This document shows, piece after piece, positions 42,601-53,700 of a DNA stretch of 64,000 bases; position 1 is the first letter of the stretch; the number at the start of each line of letters is the position of its first letter. This DNA is from Strigamia acuminata (lineage: Eukaryota; Arthropoda; Chilopoda; Geophilomorpha; Linotaeniidae). The notes beneath the pieces were generated by a model. That model did no database searches. It was given only the letters and a program-made list of their open reading frames with translations, and had not been told where the DNA came from. Location: NCBI GenBank assembly GCA_949358305.1, contig OX442314.1:48988581-49052580 (forward strand), read 5' to 3'. Both the position numbers and the translations under genes were made by a program.

Positions 42601-43785
42601 CCTTCCCTTATACTCGATTGTGATGTCGGTCTGTCCCTCGGTTTCCACGACATCACCACTGTATGAAAGTAAAGTCATTTCGCATATTTTTAATGGCATT
42701 GACGGAAAATTTTCTTTAAACCACTTTCCACCCACAACAGCTATATCCGCCGCGGTGTCCAATTCCATTTCAATGCACACACCAGCTATCTTAATCGGAA
42801 CCATATATTTTTTACAACTTTCGACCTTACCAATCGAATACACTGGATATAAGTCGAATATCGGCTGGTCTTCATCGTTTTCCGATCCCTGAACCTCGAG
42901 CTTCTTTGCGAATTTTTGCTCGGGCCGAAATGTCCGCCTTTCCTGGTTTGCGTCTTTATTTGTCCTTGACTTACATACCGGGGAAATATGTCCTATTTTC
43001 CCACATGCGTGACACGTCGCACCTACGTATTTGCACTTATCCACGGGATGATCGTATCCGCAACGATAGCATGCCTTCCGGTCCTTGCTTTTGTCAAATC
43101 TTGGCCTAAACGGGCGTTCACCGTCCAATTTGTTCACCGTAATGACCGGTGGCACTTTAATTTGCGTCGAATCGCGTTCCACCATTTCCATGGCGGCCGC
43201 CGTATCCACTGCAACCGCTAATTTCAAATCCTTTTTAGACAGCAAACGTTTCTGGATCGTCTCATTTGCTAAACCGCATACGAATTTGTCACGTAACGCA
43301 TCATTCAAAAACGTACCGTAACTGCATGTCGACGCCAATCGTCTCAATTCCACAATATAATCCGCAATCGACTCACCGGTGTTTTGGTCCCTTTTTAAAA
43401 ATCTAAAACGCTCCGCAATAGTTATTGGAGCGGGTTTGTAGTGTTCAGATAACTTTTTCACAACATCATCCCACTTCCAATCCTTCAATTCCGTGGGTTG
43501 CATGAGATTCCTCAGCAATTTGTATGCGGCTGGACCAATTACCGCCATTAACGTGGATAACTGTTTTTCATCCCCAATGTCGTTTGCCGCGAAAAAATAC
43601 TTCAGGCGTTCCAAATACAGGTCGAATTCCTCCCTCGCCTCATCGAATTCACCAATTTTCCCAATAACGGCCGACATTCTCGTTCGCTGCGTCCTTGCGA
43701 AGGTCACACACACCAAAATGGCGCACCGCACTAACCTTCTCACAAATACACGCTTTTTATGCCGCGACGCACAAACTTCACACAC
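39667..43785 (-). CDS. gag-pol: Gag-Pol polyprotein of element C
   Basis: One intact ORF of up to 1372 codons. The likelier start is the internal Met of MSAVIGKIGEFD (about 43677), because the 36 residues before it are unlike Gag. In order: capsid-type region; zinc knuckles CYRCGYDHPVDKC and CHACGKIGHISPVC; protease with LDTAAD (Ala in place of the usual Gly); RT with SSVDCSDAYEQIEL and catalytic FQDD instead of YxDD; RNase H (TCDASPVGVGAIL, TDHLPLVAIF, NADALSRMP); integrase (HSGMVKMKS... CHACQQC; HIDFAE, SDNGPQFSS, NGAAERAVRTFKE). All catalytic Asp/Glu positions are present. A single fused ORF means no gag-pol frameshift is needed. It looks competent for transposition. Confidence 0.95.
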   Translation of the reverse strand: MCEVCASRHKKRVFVRRLVRCAILVCVTFARTQRTRMSAVIGKIGEFDEAREEFDLYLERLKYFFAANDIGDEKQLSTLMAVIGPAAYKLLRNLMQPTELKDWKWDDVVKKLSEHYKPAPITIAERFRFLKRDQNTGESIADYIVELRRLASTCSYGTFLNDALRDKFVCGLANETIQKRLLSKKDLKLAVAVDTAAAMEMVERDSTQIKVPPVITVNKLDGERPFRPRFDKSKDRKACYRCGYDHPVDKCKYVGATCHACGKIGHISPVCKSRTNKDANQERRTFRPEQKFAKKLEVQGSENDEDQPIFDLYPVYSIGKVESCKKYMVPIKIAGVCIEMELDTAADIAVVGGKWFKENFPSMPLKICEMTLLSYSGDVVETEGQTDITIEYKGRRYVLPLVVVKGDRPGLFGRNWIEKVSLDLKSIFAVTEAKSDKPDTVEDLLKDYSSLFEPTKEPIKNFKATIKLRKDAKPVFCKHRPVPYALKSAVEAQIQRHLDAGIWERVEHSEWATPLVNVVKPDGSVRCCGDFKITVNPCLDINQYPLPTQQDIFATLCGGEEFSSVDCSDAYEQIELDKQAQEILTLNTHMGLMRPKRLVYGFAGASAIFQRAIDQIIQGVKRVVAFQDDTMTTAPSRIEHLMVLRTLFQRFRKYNVCLNRKKCKFLQKRIKYLGHIIDKDGIHPTTDKIDAINKVPSPKNISELRSFLGLLNYYCKFLKDLSTKLTPLYSLLQDKVEWNWTDECERTFQQCKGALTSEAVLVHYDVRKPLRLTCDASPVGVGAILSHIMANGEERPIGYSSQTLTQAQRGYPQGEREALAIVCGVQKFYQYLVGRDFTLVTDHLPLVAIFGDKRGIPTLAAERIRRWALLLSTFRYKIEYKRGSENVNADALSRMPVSDGVVGIESHIFKLSFIDEMPIVAKNIGAATRNDKVLGSVLRYLGDGWPDGVSDPEIAPFSRRREELSVDGGCIVWGMRVVIPTKYRPHILDLLHDTHSGMVKMKSIARAYVWWPGLDAEIESVARKCHACQQCQADPPEAPFRSWSWPSGPYERIHIDFAELRKIHYLIIYDSFSKWIDVIPMTTTTSERTIEVLRWKFADFGVPVELVSDNGPQFSSVEFATFLAMNGIKQTLVPAYHPASNGAAERAVRTFKESLERMMTDVKDNTTTSHKITRFLLRYRNTPHAVTGKTPAELFICRNVRTRFSLVRPDVRRHVHEQLDKIHNAQTGRDARVFEVGQAVWIKRYHTRGPEWVRGIISSVQSSRTYVVAVGSVLRTVHIDQMHLDREMPAGGTTRNDVDGRVDVEELDSDQEQTAPDLENAEAEEVQMPELVRDIVEPRANNDIQNNPGDCVPRRPGLRARELLKEPDRLRL

Positions 43786-43803
43786 GAACCGAATTCAGTC
43801 CAA

Positions 43804-43814
43804 CCTCGTCGCCA
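43804..43814 (-). promoter_or_regulatory. primer binding site of element C (tRNA-Ser type)
   Basis: In element orientation TGGCGACGAGG starts one base after the 5' LTR. It is complementary to the 3' end of arthropod tRNA-Ser(GCU) plus CCA, as I remember that tRNA; tRNA-Ser priming is known for mag. Confidence 0.7.
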
Positions 43815-43815
43815 T

Positions 43816-43998
43816 TGTTGTATATTAGTAAAGTGGCACACACATCAAATGGTAGACGGTGTTTATTACTGCTAGCTGCTAGACTATAGTACACCAGAGT
43901 GAGTTCACAGCTCATTCATACATATGGTCACATGGTTTACACTTTACATAATTCGCCGCCAGAGGGCGATACCCAAATTCTCATATCGATACATAACA
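43816..43998 (-). repeat. 5' LTR of element C
   Basis: 183 bp with no difference from 39436-39618 that I can find by eye. It should carry the element's promoter. Confidence 0.97.
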
Positions 43999-44003
43999 AA
44001 TGT

Positions 44004-46040
44004 GAATGTCGACCTTAACCGAGCCAGAGAGACTTGTGAACGACAGAGATGAGACATTGAAATGGCACAATTAAATCTAGTCTGAACGAAAGCATACTCA
44101 GTAAGCAAATCAGTCTACTGAACACGGGCCTCGACCGCTTGCGGATGAGGATCCATAGCCAGAACGATTGAAATACTCACATAATAGATGCAGCCAATCG
44201 CAGACATGGCATATTTTGCCAATACGTATTTGAAAGGTCTGAGCATCCAGGACATGGTAACGGGGGCACGGGATAAAATAAAGGTTTCAAGGTATGTAAT
44301 ATATGGGGAAAGTACTCCAATTGCCCAATGTTCTAGCTTGTTGCAAAAGTTACAAGGGTTGGTTTCAGGTGATTTAACTCTAGCTGGAGAGAGAGATCGC
44401 AAACTTTTTGTTTTTTACTTCTTCGGTAAGGACGATTTAAACCTGTTACAATCTGTTACAATCACCTCCCACAATCAGCACCAAGTTGCAACATCAAAAG
44501 ATGTGCCTTACAGCACAAACGGTGAAACCACCTGGTTCCTGTACCAAGGGATATATTCTTCAAATCAACCAAAATGAGAAATAAAATGTAATTTTACAGA
44601 GATAATATTTCATTTCCTGACTAGATTATTGGAAACATGGTGGACACTCAAAGGTATACATTTGCGGTCACCACAAATTAACCAGGAAACTAGTGGCATT
44701 GGCAGTGAACTTGATGGTGACGAGCTACAAAAACAATTGGTCTCGGATTGAAATTGGCAATTTTTGTGGGTCCTGTAGTTAATCGTGTTGCTGTAATTTA
44801 CTTTTTATTTCATTTGTGACGGGGCGTCTTTCTCACGGCATTCTTTTCGGAATTGATTACCGTGGGTGGGACCGGACCTTCACGTAATAATGGAGACAGG
44901 TACTCCGGATTGTTGGTTTTGGCCTTTAATCCATTGTCTAGGGGTCGGAGTACCCATCACCCGTGCTGGTGCCAAAGGACACACCACACCTACAACCGTC
45001 CCATCACTCACATGACAAGGCGGTTTGTCCGTGAGTGACATGGTCGGTTGGCATAATACATTCTGATGTGGTACCTACCTAACAGCCCATGTAGCTGCTC
45101 ATGGAGGCTGCAACAGGGACATCTCCCTGTCACTGACCGTCACAGTGGTGAATAGCAGAAAAGCAGAGTCAACTGGGGCACTGCACTGCCCAGGCTAGCT
45201 GAGGGACCTCTCTAGCACACGTCCTCACTCTGTGCTGTCCAAACTTTCTCTCTCGACTCACTCTCTCTTCCCCCACACCACTCAACTCCCTCCTTCCGCA
45301 CTAGGCCAGTCTACCTTTGACATGCGTCATGGCATCGGTCCAATAATATAACATCTCTTGCATCGTTGGATGGAAATTGAACTTAAACTCCGCTGGTAGA
45401 TCGTGAAACTGCTGCCACAATGCTTCGACAATGCTTCATCCTCCTGCCAGAGAGCAGTGTGTGGAGTGACGTGGGTTACTGTGGGTAGCCAAGATGAACA
45501 AGCGGTCACACATGTTATAATAACAGAAAACTTCCTTATTTCTCATTAATCAATCAATTTTTCTTTATTCGAGATTTTCTTCAAGTGCCGCTGCTGCCAA
45601 ATTTTTGGCCGTTTGAATATGAACCATGTCGGGAGTCGCTATACATACTAAAAACCAAAAACAAATTAATCAAATAGAAATAAAAAAAAAAATGAATTTT
45701 TACCAAATGAACAACCATCTTTTCAGAAATTGCATGAAAATCTGGAAATTCCCGATGACAACGGAATGAATCCTTTAAAGGAAAAAGCCAATTTGCTTTT
45801 TCCATTTGGCATTTTCTAAATCTTTTAATGCAGGTTGACCTGAAAAAAATTTAATTACTAAATGTATAAAAATAAAATTAAAAATGATTAAATTTACTGA
45901 CTAAATAGTCACATTTAGAGAATATGTTTATTTTACGCACTTGTTCTTTGATGCATTTGTTTAGTATCCCAATTACACCATTGATGAGCAGCGCATCCAT
46001 TGTTTTAATAGATAAATCTTGGATCAGTATTTGCTCGTTC
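44004..46040. other. spacer, no recognised gene
   Basis: Contains a 129-codon plus-strand ORF at 44188-44577 and a partly overlapping minus-strand ORF; neither resembles a family I know. The stretch 44850-45320 is GC-richer with no ORF above 61 codons. Confidence 0.4.
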
Positions 46041-46049
46041 CTGCAAAGT

Positions 46050-46330
46050 GCATAGTCCAACCACAACTTATTAACGAACCATCTGCACACAGCCACTTGC
46101 CTAATCCAGAACGGATATGTGTCATCCACCTTACACAGGCCATGAAGGATAGGGCAATGTTGACTACTGAAAAGCCATCCGTAATTGTACAGGCCACTCT
46201 ACAGACGGAAAGCCGTCGTATGAAAAACTGTTGTCCAAGTCGAAATACGCTTACTCAAGTGGTCAAGCGTGCTCGCCGCAAAAAGCTACCAAAAGAGCCC
46301 TTCTCCAGTACTTTAGAGCAGGGTTTCCCA
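46050..46330 (+). pseudogene. FLYWCH-associated / MULE-type fragment
   Basis: Reads HSHLPNPERI, then MKDRAMLTTEKPSVIVQATL and PSRNTLTQVVKRARRK. This matches the segment that follows a FLYWCH zinc finger in many invertebrate MULE-derived proteins (H.H.P.P..., ...A..T...P..I......, LP....L...I.R.R). The FLYWCH core upstream is interrupted and no MULE DDE domain follows, so it is a relic. Repeat R begins inside its 3' end. Confidence 0.55.
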
Positions 46331-46352
46331 AACGGTGAGGCGCGAGCTGAAA

Positions 46353-47490
46353 AAAATATAGCCTATAAAAAAATGCAAACTATAAATAAACAAAATTAAA
46401 AAAACACTAAAGAAAAAAAAAAAACACACGCACCTACTCCTGAAACTAATTTTTGGAAAGTTGCATCTGATGCGGCCGCAACGCCAGCTCACCCGCTCAC
46501 CGGTCCCAAGCACTTGCTGGAATTGTTCTCTCTTGACTTAATTCTGAAATATCGCTGGGCACTTGATGGTCTGTTTACTGTGGTTACCCCATTAGGATCG
46601 CGCAGCAGTAAGGTTGCGGTTCCAAAAAAATATAAAAAAAAATAAAAAATAAAATAGATATAAAATAAATACTAATATAAATATAAAATATAAAATATAA
46701 AATATAAAAATATATAAACACATCACACACTTCTTTCTGAAACTGGTTCTTGATCTTAAGCTTGTTGGTTATTATTGACCATTGATACAAAAATTTTGTT
46801 TGGATGCTTTTTGAACACTGATTTAATTTGTTCAGAAATTTAAGTCCAGTAGACATACATGCGGATGAATATGGTATTACTGAATCACAGATGAAAATGT
46901 TGGTTTTACTGAATCACAGATGAAAATGTTGGTCTTACTGAATCACAGATGAAAATGTTGGTCTTACTGAATCGCAGATGAAAATGTTGGTCTTACTGAA
47001 TCGCAGATGAAAATGTTGGTCTTACTGAATCACAGATGAAAATGTTGGTCTTACTGAATCACAGATGAAAATGTTGGTCTTACTGAATCACAGATGAAAA
47101 TGTTGGTCTTACTGAATCACAGATAAAAATGTTGGTCTTACTAACTCAAGAGTTTAGATGATTTAACTATTAGACGATATCAAACACTCACTGACAAGTT
47201 CATTTCAGAACTAGATGAATTACATACACTTAAAAATCTGGTATTTTATGCGTGCTCCTAATTAATCTATTTCAGCAAACAAAAAATATTCTCTTTTCAA
47301 ATCGACTTGACTTGACATTGCATTATGTTTAGTGGGAGGAAGAAATGGGTTGTCGAGAATCACAATACGGGGTCATATGAGACTATAATTGGGGCCTGTT
47401 GGTGAAAAGCCTCAACGGCGTTTGTCTCCAAGAGCCCGCGAGGCAGCGGTCATCCAGAGATCGTCCCCAGACACGCTCGCTCAAGAAAGA
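46353..47490 (+). repeat. dispersed repeat R, copy 2 (complete)
   Basis: Homologous at both ends to 36836-37660, with a 29-bp tandem array in the middle. It ends near GTTTGTCTCCAAGAGCCCG. No coding capacity is recognised; probably a non-autonomous transposon or satellite-bearing repeat. Confidence 0.75.
46874..47141. repeat. 29-bp satellite, about 9 copies
   Basis: The unit TCTTACTGAATCACAGATGA(AAATGTTGG) repeats head to tail with only single-base changes (CACAG/CGCAG; one GATAAAA). The last copy runs into TCTTACTAACTCA. Confidence 0.97.
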
Positions 47491-48997
47491 GACGGGGACT
47501 GGTGCTTTGACGGTCATTTGAATGACTTTGCTGCCTCAAAATGAAGAATTTGAAAGTTTTGATATATTATAAATATTGGTTACTGGCGGGAGCTCCACGA
47601 CAAATACATACATACATTTCTGTAGTTGGCAATGAAGAATGTAAAGGGTCGTTCACGTATAAGAAATTGTATGTCTTTAGTGTATTTTTCAAAATCATGA
47701 TTAACGCGTTAAAAACTAACTTCAAAGAAAGCACAATTGAAGCCGAAAAAGAAATGATCAAAGAAAGCCTGCAAGCAGCAAAAATTGGACTTTCCTTTCT
47801 TAGAAATTAATTAATACAATAATTTGTATTTTTACTAGCTGTCGACTCAGCAGAAACTAACTCCAAATCTGTGTCATTTGATGTATTTTCACATGCTAGA
47901 AATATTACAAGGGTTTGCAACTCACACAAATCTGCAGCTGTAAACTAACTGTAAGAGTTGACGCTTGTAAAACTATACGTATTTCTCATGTAAAAAAATG
48001 AATAAAAATTTATTCTAACTTCTATCGATGACACACCATTATGTTAATAAATGTTCAAAACAGCTGAAAAATTTATATTATTACAAATGTCACACTCAAC
48101 TATTTATTCTCATAATTATTATAGGCTTAAACAAACAAAGTAGCTATAAAGCAGTATACTTTAACTTGATTGCATTTGAGAAGAGGCCCATTAATCCAAA
48201 TCCCATCTTTCAAGCAGGTGTTAAATACGAAGGTAAATAAGCACTTTTATTTTTACATTGTAATTGTACCACATCTACCAAATCAGTTTGACGTAAAGTT
48301 TTAGCAATGGCTAAATGCATCCATTTGGGCTCATCTAAATTGCAAGTGTCTGCAATATAACTTGGAAATATGATCATCCAACTATGATGATAAGCGTTTG
48401 AATGTGAAACTTAACATTTTATCAAATGGTCCCATTTGAAAATACCAAATAGTCTCGCTATCAGTGTTGTGTGCTGACTGGTGTATCTGAAATAAAACAT
48501 TAGCATAACAATTTAAAATAAAAAAAAAAACAGAAATACAGAAACTATAAAATGTGCAATAAAATAAGCTAATTATGAATTATAAATAATTTATAAAAAT
48601 AATTTAAATTAATTTAAATGGAAATATGAAGTGACTGTTGCAGAAATGTCGTATCCAAATGTCCGAATCGTGGTGAATTTAAACGTATGAGGTCAACACC
48701 ATTACATTGTTAATTTGAACAAATTCTACTGGCAGGTGGTGAAGCATCGGGATCATATGACTGCATCTCGTGCATCTAAATCAAATATAAGAATTAGACA
48801 AACTAAAAAAAAAATTAAAAAATAAGTATTACTTACGCAATTTAAAAGTGTATCTGAAAATAAACTCGTAAAAAAGATGTGCGCAACATCTCTAAGTTTA
48901 TGCCTATTCCTGTTGTGACGGGAAAACGGGAGTAAAGGATTAAATAGGGAATGATATAAAACAATATTAAGGGTTAGTAAAAAGGCTGCACTGCAAG
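47491..48997. other. AT-rich spacer
   Basis: Short ORFs only (for example 47541-47810 plus, 48028-48240 plus). None is recognised and base composition is low-complexity AT. Confidence 0.5.
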
Positions 48998-49457
48998 GAT
49001 ATCTTATGACATATGACATCACAGCTTTGTTCACCAACATGACTGACTGCATGAAGGCAAGAATAGTGTGTAGTGGTGGTCCAGTGGTTAAGACAATGGA
49101 CCAGGAATCTTTCCATGCAGGTTCAAATCTTGTTGTCTCTGAAAATTTTTGCTTTTATTTTTTATTTATTTTTAGCAGTAAAGTTAATGTTTGTTATTTT
49201 ATTTTTGTTAAAAAATTAAAATTAATGAAATTAAAATTTTTTAAAAACAAATATAAAATAACAAACATTAACTTTACTGCTAAAAATAAATAAAAAATAA
49301 AAGCAAAAATTTTCAGAGACAACAAGATTTGAACCTGTATGGAAAGATTCCTGGTCCATTGCCTTAACCACTGGACCACCACTACACACTATTCTTGCCT
49401 TCATGCAGTCAGTCATGTTGGTGAACAAATCTGTGATGTCATATGTCATGAGATATC
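48998..49457. repeat. 460-bp palindrome of two head-to-head tRNA-like (SINE) units
   Basis: Left arm 48998 to about 49222 and right arm about 49232-49457 are reverse complements with few differences. Each arm has a Pol III-like A box (TGGTCCAGTGGTTA) and B box (GGTTCAAATC), at 49078-49133 on plus and about 49325-49380 on minus. This looks like a tRNA-derived SINE present twice in opposite orientation. The matching short ORFs on both strands are a consequence of the symmetry. Confidence 0.85.
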
Positions 49458-50475
49458 AAATTACCTGGGTTCCAGAGTAAGGTTTGAACAGGCTAATCAC
49501 CAAGTGTAGTGCTACACTTGACCTTTTTACTCAAAAAAGTGAAAAAAGGATGATTCTACACACAGTAAAGAATCCTATGTGTTTTGACTGTTTGTAACAA
49601 TGGGAAAGAGCGTTGCATTTAAATAATAAAAATATTGACTGTTTAGATAATAACAATACTTCATTTTGACAAAAATTAAACAATTGTGAGGGACACACTC
49701 CTGTCCTCTCCTTGTCAGACCCAGTAATCAAATACCAAATAGATCTTAAGTGTTGCTTGTAGGGCGACACAACTAAAGCTTGATTAGTGCGTCAATTACT
49801 TGACGCACAATATACTCTGTAAATCTATATCACAATGTTTGCGTTAACCAAATAAATTTATGTTAATAAATTATATTAAATATCTTAAATATTAACAAAT
49901 TACAAATGAATTGTTTTACAAAAATAAATATGGCTGATCAATTAAAGATGTGACCAGGAAACGTTTAAACAATAAACAAACACCTAACTAAATCCACAAC
50001 AAACAATCACAAGTAGAAAATTTCTAACATCTCAAAAATTGTTAATAGTTCATTCTTCGCGCTTCTGAGAGTTTGACATTTCTTCCTTAAAAAAGAGCTC
50101 CTTGGAAGTGTTTAATCACATCTTTTGCTGTTTGTTTGTCTCTATACTGAAGAAATCCGTCTCCCTTACAATCATAAGTATTTACGTCTCTTCTAATAGT
50201 TACTTTGATAAGATGCAGTCTGGCTTGTGAAAAAAATTGCGCATTTTGTGATCTCGCACCTTGTCGTTTAGCTCAGCAACATAAGCAGTATCCTCTTGGG
50301 GTACAGAATCATAGGTTGTTATCATAAACGGGCTTCTTGCCGGGAGATTTGTTGTTTGGACGCAAGAAAGGTGGAGTACGAAAATGGGCGCGAAAGAACG
50401 GAAGTACCTACACAAGCCTATACTCACATGACCTTACTCCCATTGGCCGAGTTACAATATTAATATAAATATACA
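49458..50475. other. spacer, no recognised gene
   Basis: AT-rich with short ORFs only (the longest, 50200-50427 minus, is not recognised). Nothing else supported. Confidence 0.5.
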
Positions 50476-50479
50476 CTAT

Positions 50480-50734
50480 TGTAAACTATCCCAAACTTGG
50501 GATCAGCTGACCCGAAATTACCAAGACACAACTACAAGCTCTAGTTAACTTCAAGTGATTTTATTAAGCAAAACAAACTGATTATATATCACACTGGTCA
50601 ACCCTGATTGGTTGATTACAAAGAACGGCCCCCAATTGGCTGTTCACCCCCAAAACGTTTATCGGACATATTCCGTTTGTGTCCGCCCGCCCCCTGGCGA
50701 TCGTTATCGCCCGTTACACCCAAAAAACTCCACA
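50480..50734 (-). repeat. 3' LTR of element D
   Basis: 255 bp; TGTGGAG...GTTTACA in element orientation. It contains ATCGCCAGGGGGCG (50688-50701 in reverse). Confidence 0.96.
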
Positions 50735-50747
50735 CTCGGTCATCCGA

Positions 50748-53700
50748 CTAAATGTCGGCGTCCCCGCCGACACTTGTTAATTCATCTTCGGCTCCTGATG
50801 TCGCGTCGTCCTCGAATGTCCATTTCTTCATCTGGTCGATTGGTGCGGTCGTTTTGTATCGAGGCGGGTTCTCGAGACTTGTAATCTCGTACACTGTGCT
50901 CGAAATCCGCCGACTTACTCGCAAAGGTCCTCGGTACAGATTACTGAGTTTTCCCGCTTTGCCTTGTATTGCGATCGCTTTCCTTCGTACGACGACCATA
51001 TCCCCGACTTCGTATGTCCGGTTTGGTCCTCGATGTCTATCGAACGCCTTTTTCTGCTTGATCTGGTTTTCCGTCAGTGTTTCGTACGCTTCGTTTCTTA
51101 CGTCTTCGATTTCCGTCTCGTCTTCATCGTTTTCCTCAACTACTATCGCTGCCAATCTTGGCTCGATGATCGTTCTTGGCTGGAACCCGTACAACACCTC
51201 CAATGGTGTTTTCTTGGTCGATTGGTTGACTCTTGAGTTGATCGCGATTTCGACCTTGTCAATCCCTCTGCTCCAATCGCTCCCGTCGTCCTTCGTCGTT
51301 TGGCTCGCCAACATCGGGACTATCGTTCGGTTCATCCTTTCCACCTGCCCGTTCGCTCTCGGATTCTCCGTCGAAGTCAGCACGTGTCGAATCTCGAGTT
51401 CTTTGCACATTTCTGAAAACAACGCGTTGGTAAACGCAGTTCCTCGATCTGTAATAATCCGCGTCGGGATCCACATTCGTGCGCATAATTTCCGAATCTC
51501 TCTGCACGTAGTCGTTGCGTTCGTCGATTTTACCGGCATCAGAAAAACCAATTTCGAAAAATTGCATACCGCCACCAAAATGTGTCGGTACCCAATGCCG
51601 CTCTTTGGAAAGGGGCCCACATGATCCAGGTGAACCGTGTGGAACGGCACCCTTTGCCTCTCGATGATATTCAACTCGCCGGCTCGTTTTCCTCCTGGTT
51701 CCTTCCTCATCAAACACTCGATACACGCTCCTACGGCTGCTTTTACGTAACTTCGCATCCTGGGGAACCAAAATCTCTTCCGAATCGCCTCAATCGTTGC
51801 GTCGACTCCCGGATGCGCGTGTCCAATATGTACTTCGTTCGTGATCTGTCTCCGCATCATCTTGGGCAAATACAACACATCTCTTCGCCGTCCGTTTACC
51901 GTTAACTCGAAGTAAACGTGTCCCTTCTTGATCTTGTATCCTCGAATCTTGTGCTGCATTCGTTCGTCTAATACATTTTTATCTTCCACCAACAACGCGT
52001 CCTTCAACTCTTTGCACTCGGGATCGCTTTCCTGCGCAGCCACGAGCCAGTCGCCTTCTGTAAATTTAATTTGGTTAACTTTGAACCGTCGTTCCATCTC
52101 CGTTTCCTCGCCGCTTGCTGGTTCCGCGTTCCTACTCAGGGCGTCGACGTGGCCCATGAGTAATCCTGGTCGATGTATTGCTTTGAAATTATATTCCGAA
52201 AGCGCCAATACCCATCTCCCGATTCGTGGCGTCAACTCTCGTTTCTTCAACCCATATCGTACTGCTTCGCAATCTGTCACTACCGTGAATTCTGCGCCGT
52301 ATAAGTACATCCGAAATTTTAACACCGCCCAAACTACCGCCATCAACTCGAGCTCTGTTGAATGGTATCGCTTCTCGCATTCGGTCGTTGTTCTACTCGC
52401 ATAGATAATCGGATGCAGGTCGTTTCCTTCGCCTCGCTGCATTAATACTGCCCCGATCCCGTCTTGTGATGCGTCCGTATGCACTTCGCACGGTCGTGTG
52501 TTATCGTAGATCTTCAACACTGGCTCCGCAATCAATTCTTCGATCAGCCCCCGAAACGCCGCTTCACACTCATTCGTCCATACAAACGTTTCGTTCTTCC
52601 GAGTCAGTTTCGTTAACCCTAGGAAACTCCTCACCCCGCGTACGTCCTTTGGTTTCGCGAAATTTCTGATTGCGCTCGCTTTCTCGAATCCTGGTCGTAG
52701 GCCGTCCTTCGTCAGCCGCAACCCAAGAAATTGCACCTCCTCGCAGAGAAAGTGGCACTTGCTCAACTTCAACGTCAGCTTCGACTTTCTCACCTCGATT
52801 AAGATCTTCCGCATTTTCTCGATTAGCTCCATGTTCGTCTTTGCCCCCGACAGAAGATCGTCCATATATCTGCGCAGCACCTCGTACGGCAAATGTCCGA
52901 ACGCCAACTCCATCAATCCAAACGGCATCCGTACAAACTGATATTTGCCGTTCATTGTCGAAAATGCTGTTTTCTCTTGCGCTCCGGCCGTCAATTCGAT
53001 CTGGTAGTAACCCGACGCCAAATCGAACACTAGCCATTCGTGCGTCCCGTCGAGTAACTCATCCATCCTGGGGCACGGAAAGTGTTCCTTCACTGTTATT
53101 TCGTTGAGCGATCTGAAATCAATACAAATTCTCCATTCGCCGGTTTTCTTGCGCACCATCACGATTGGACTGTTGAATGGACTCTTTGATCGCGTCACGA
53201 ATCCTGCTCCTTCCAACTCGGCGACCATCTTGTCAATCTCCTTTTGCTGCGCTGCTGAATACTGGTATCGCCGCAAATTCGTTGGCCTCGTCGTAACTTC
53301 GATATCCATCTTGAGATCTGGAAAACATCCGACCTCCTCCAAATTCGTTGCGAAACAGTCTCGAAATTCGTCGTTAATCATCGTCAGTACGATCTCCTTT
53401 TCTTCCGGCGTCACTGACTTGCCCAAATTAATTTCGTCGGCCGTTATTCGCATCCTCGGACTTGCCTCGATCGTCGCGACTTTCTTGACTTGTACTTGAT
53501 GCAACGACGGTTCTTCTTCGGTGATTTCAACATGCCCAAGCTTTCGACCTCGTGTGACTCGTACTTCTTCTGGTCCGTTGTTGATTATCGGCATCGTTGC
53601 TCGCTCGTTCTTCACTTCGATCAGGCCTTCCGGTACTTCCAACCGATCCGTCACCGCATGTTCGTTTTCTACGTAAAACAATCCGTCTGACTGACTCTTC

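Larger units (their letters stand above)
39436..43998 (-). mobile_element. complete Mag-like Ty3/gypsy retrotransposon C
   Basis: 4563 bp, bounded by 183-bp LTRs that I find identical, with a 5-bp target duplication AATGT (39431-39435 and 43999-44003). Inside are a tRNA-Ser-type primer site, one intact Gag-Pol ORF and a polypurine tract. Short LTRs, a fused Gag-Pol, double zinc knuckles and tRNA-Ser priming fit the Mag lineage. Identical LTRs mean very recent insertion; this copy may be active. Confidence 0.96.

Noticed and set aside
44188-44577. A 129-codon ORF next to element C as a host gene
   Set aside because: No recognisable family, an overlapping ORF on the other strand, and no splice or polyadenylation support.
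46874-47141. CRISPR-like array of 29-bp repeats
   Set aside because: Copies are directly adjacent with no spacers, and the genome is eukaryotic; it is a satellite.
49070-49145. A true tRNA gene in the palindrome
   Set aside because: A and B boxes are present, but no acceptor stem or convincing anticodon stem pairs; better read as a tRNA-derived SINE.
50752-51624. A 290-codon plus-strand ORF opposite element D pol
   Set aside because: Antisense of the integrase region; no independent domain.
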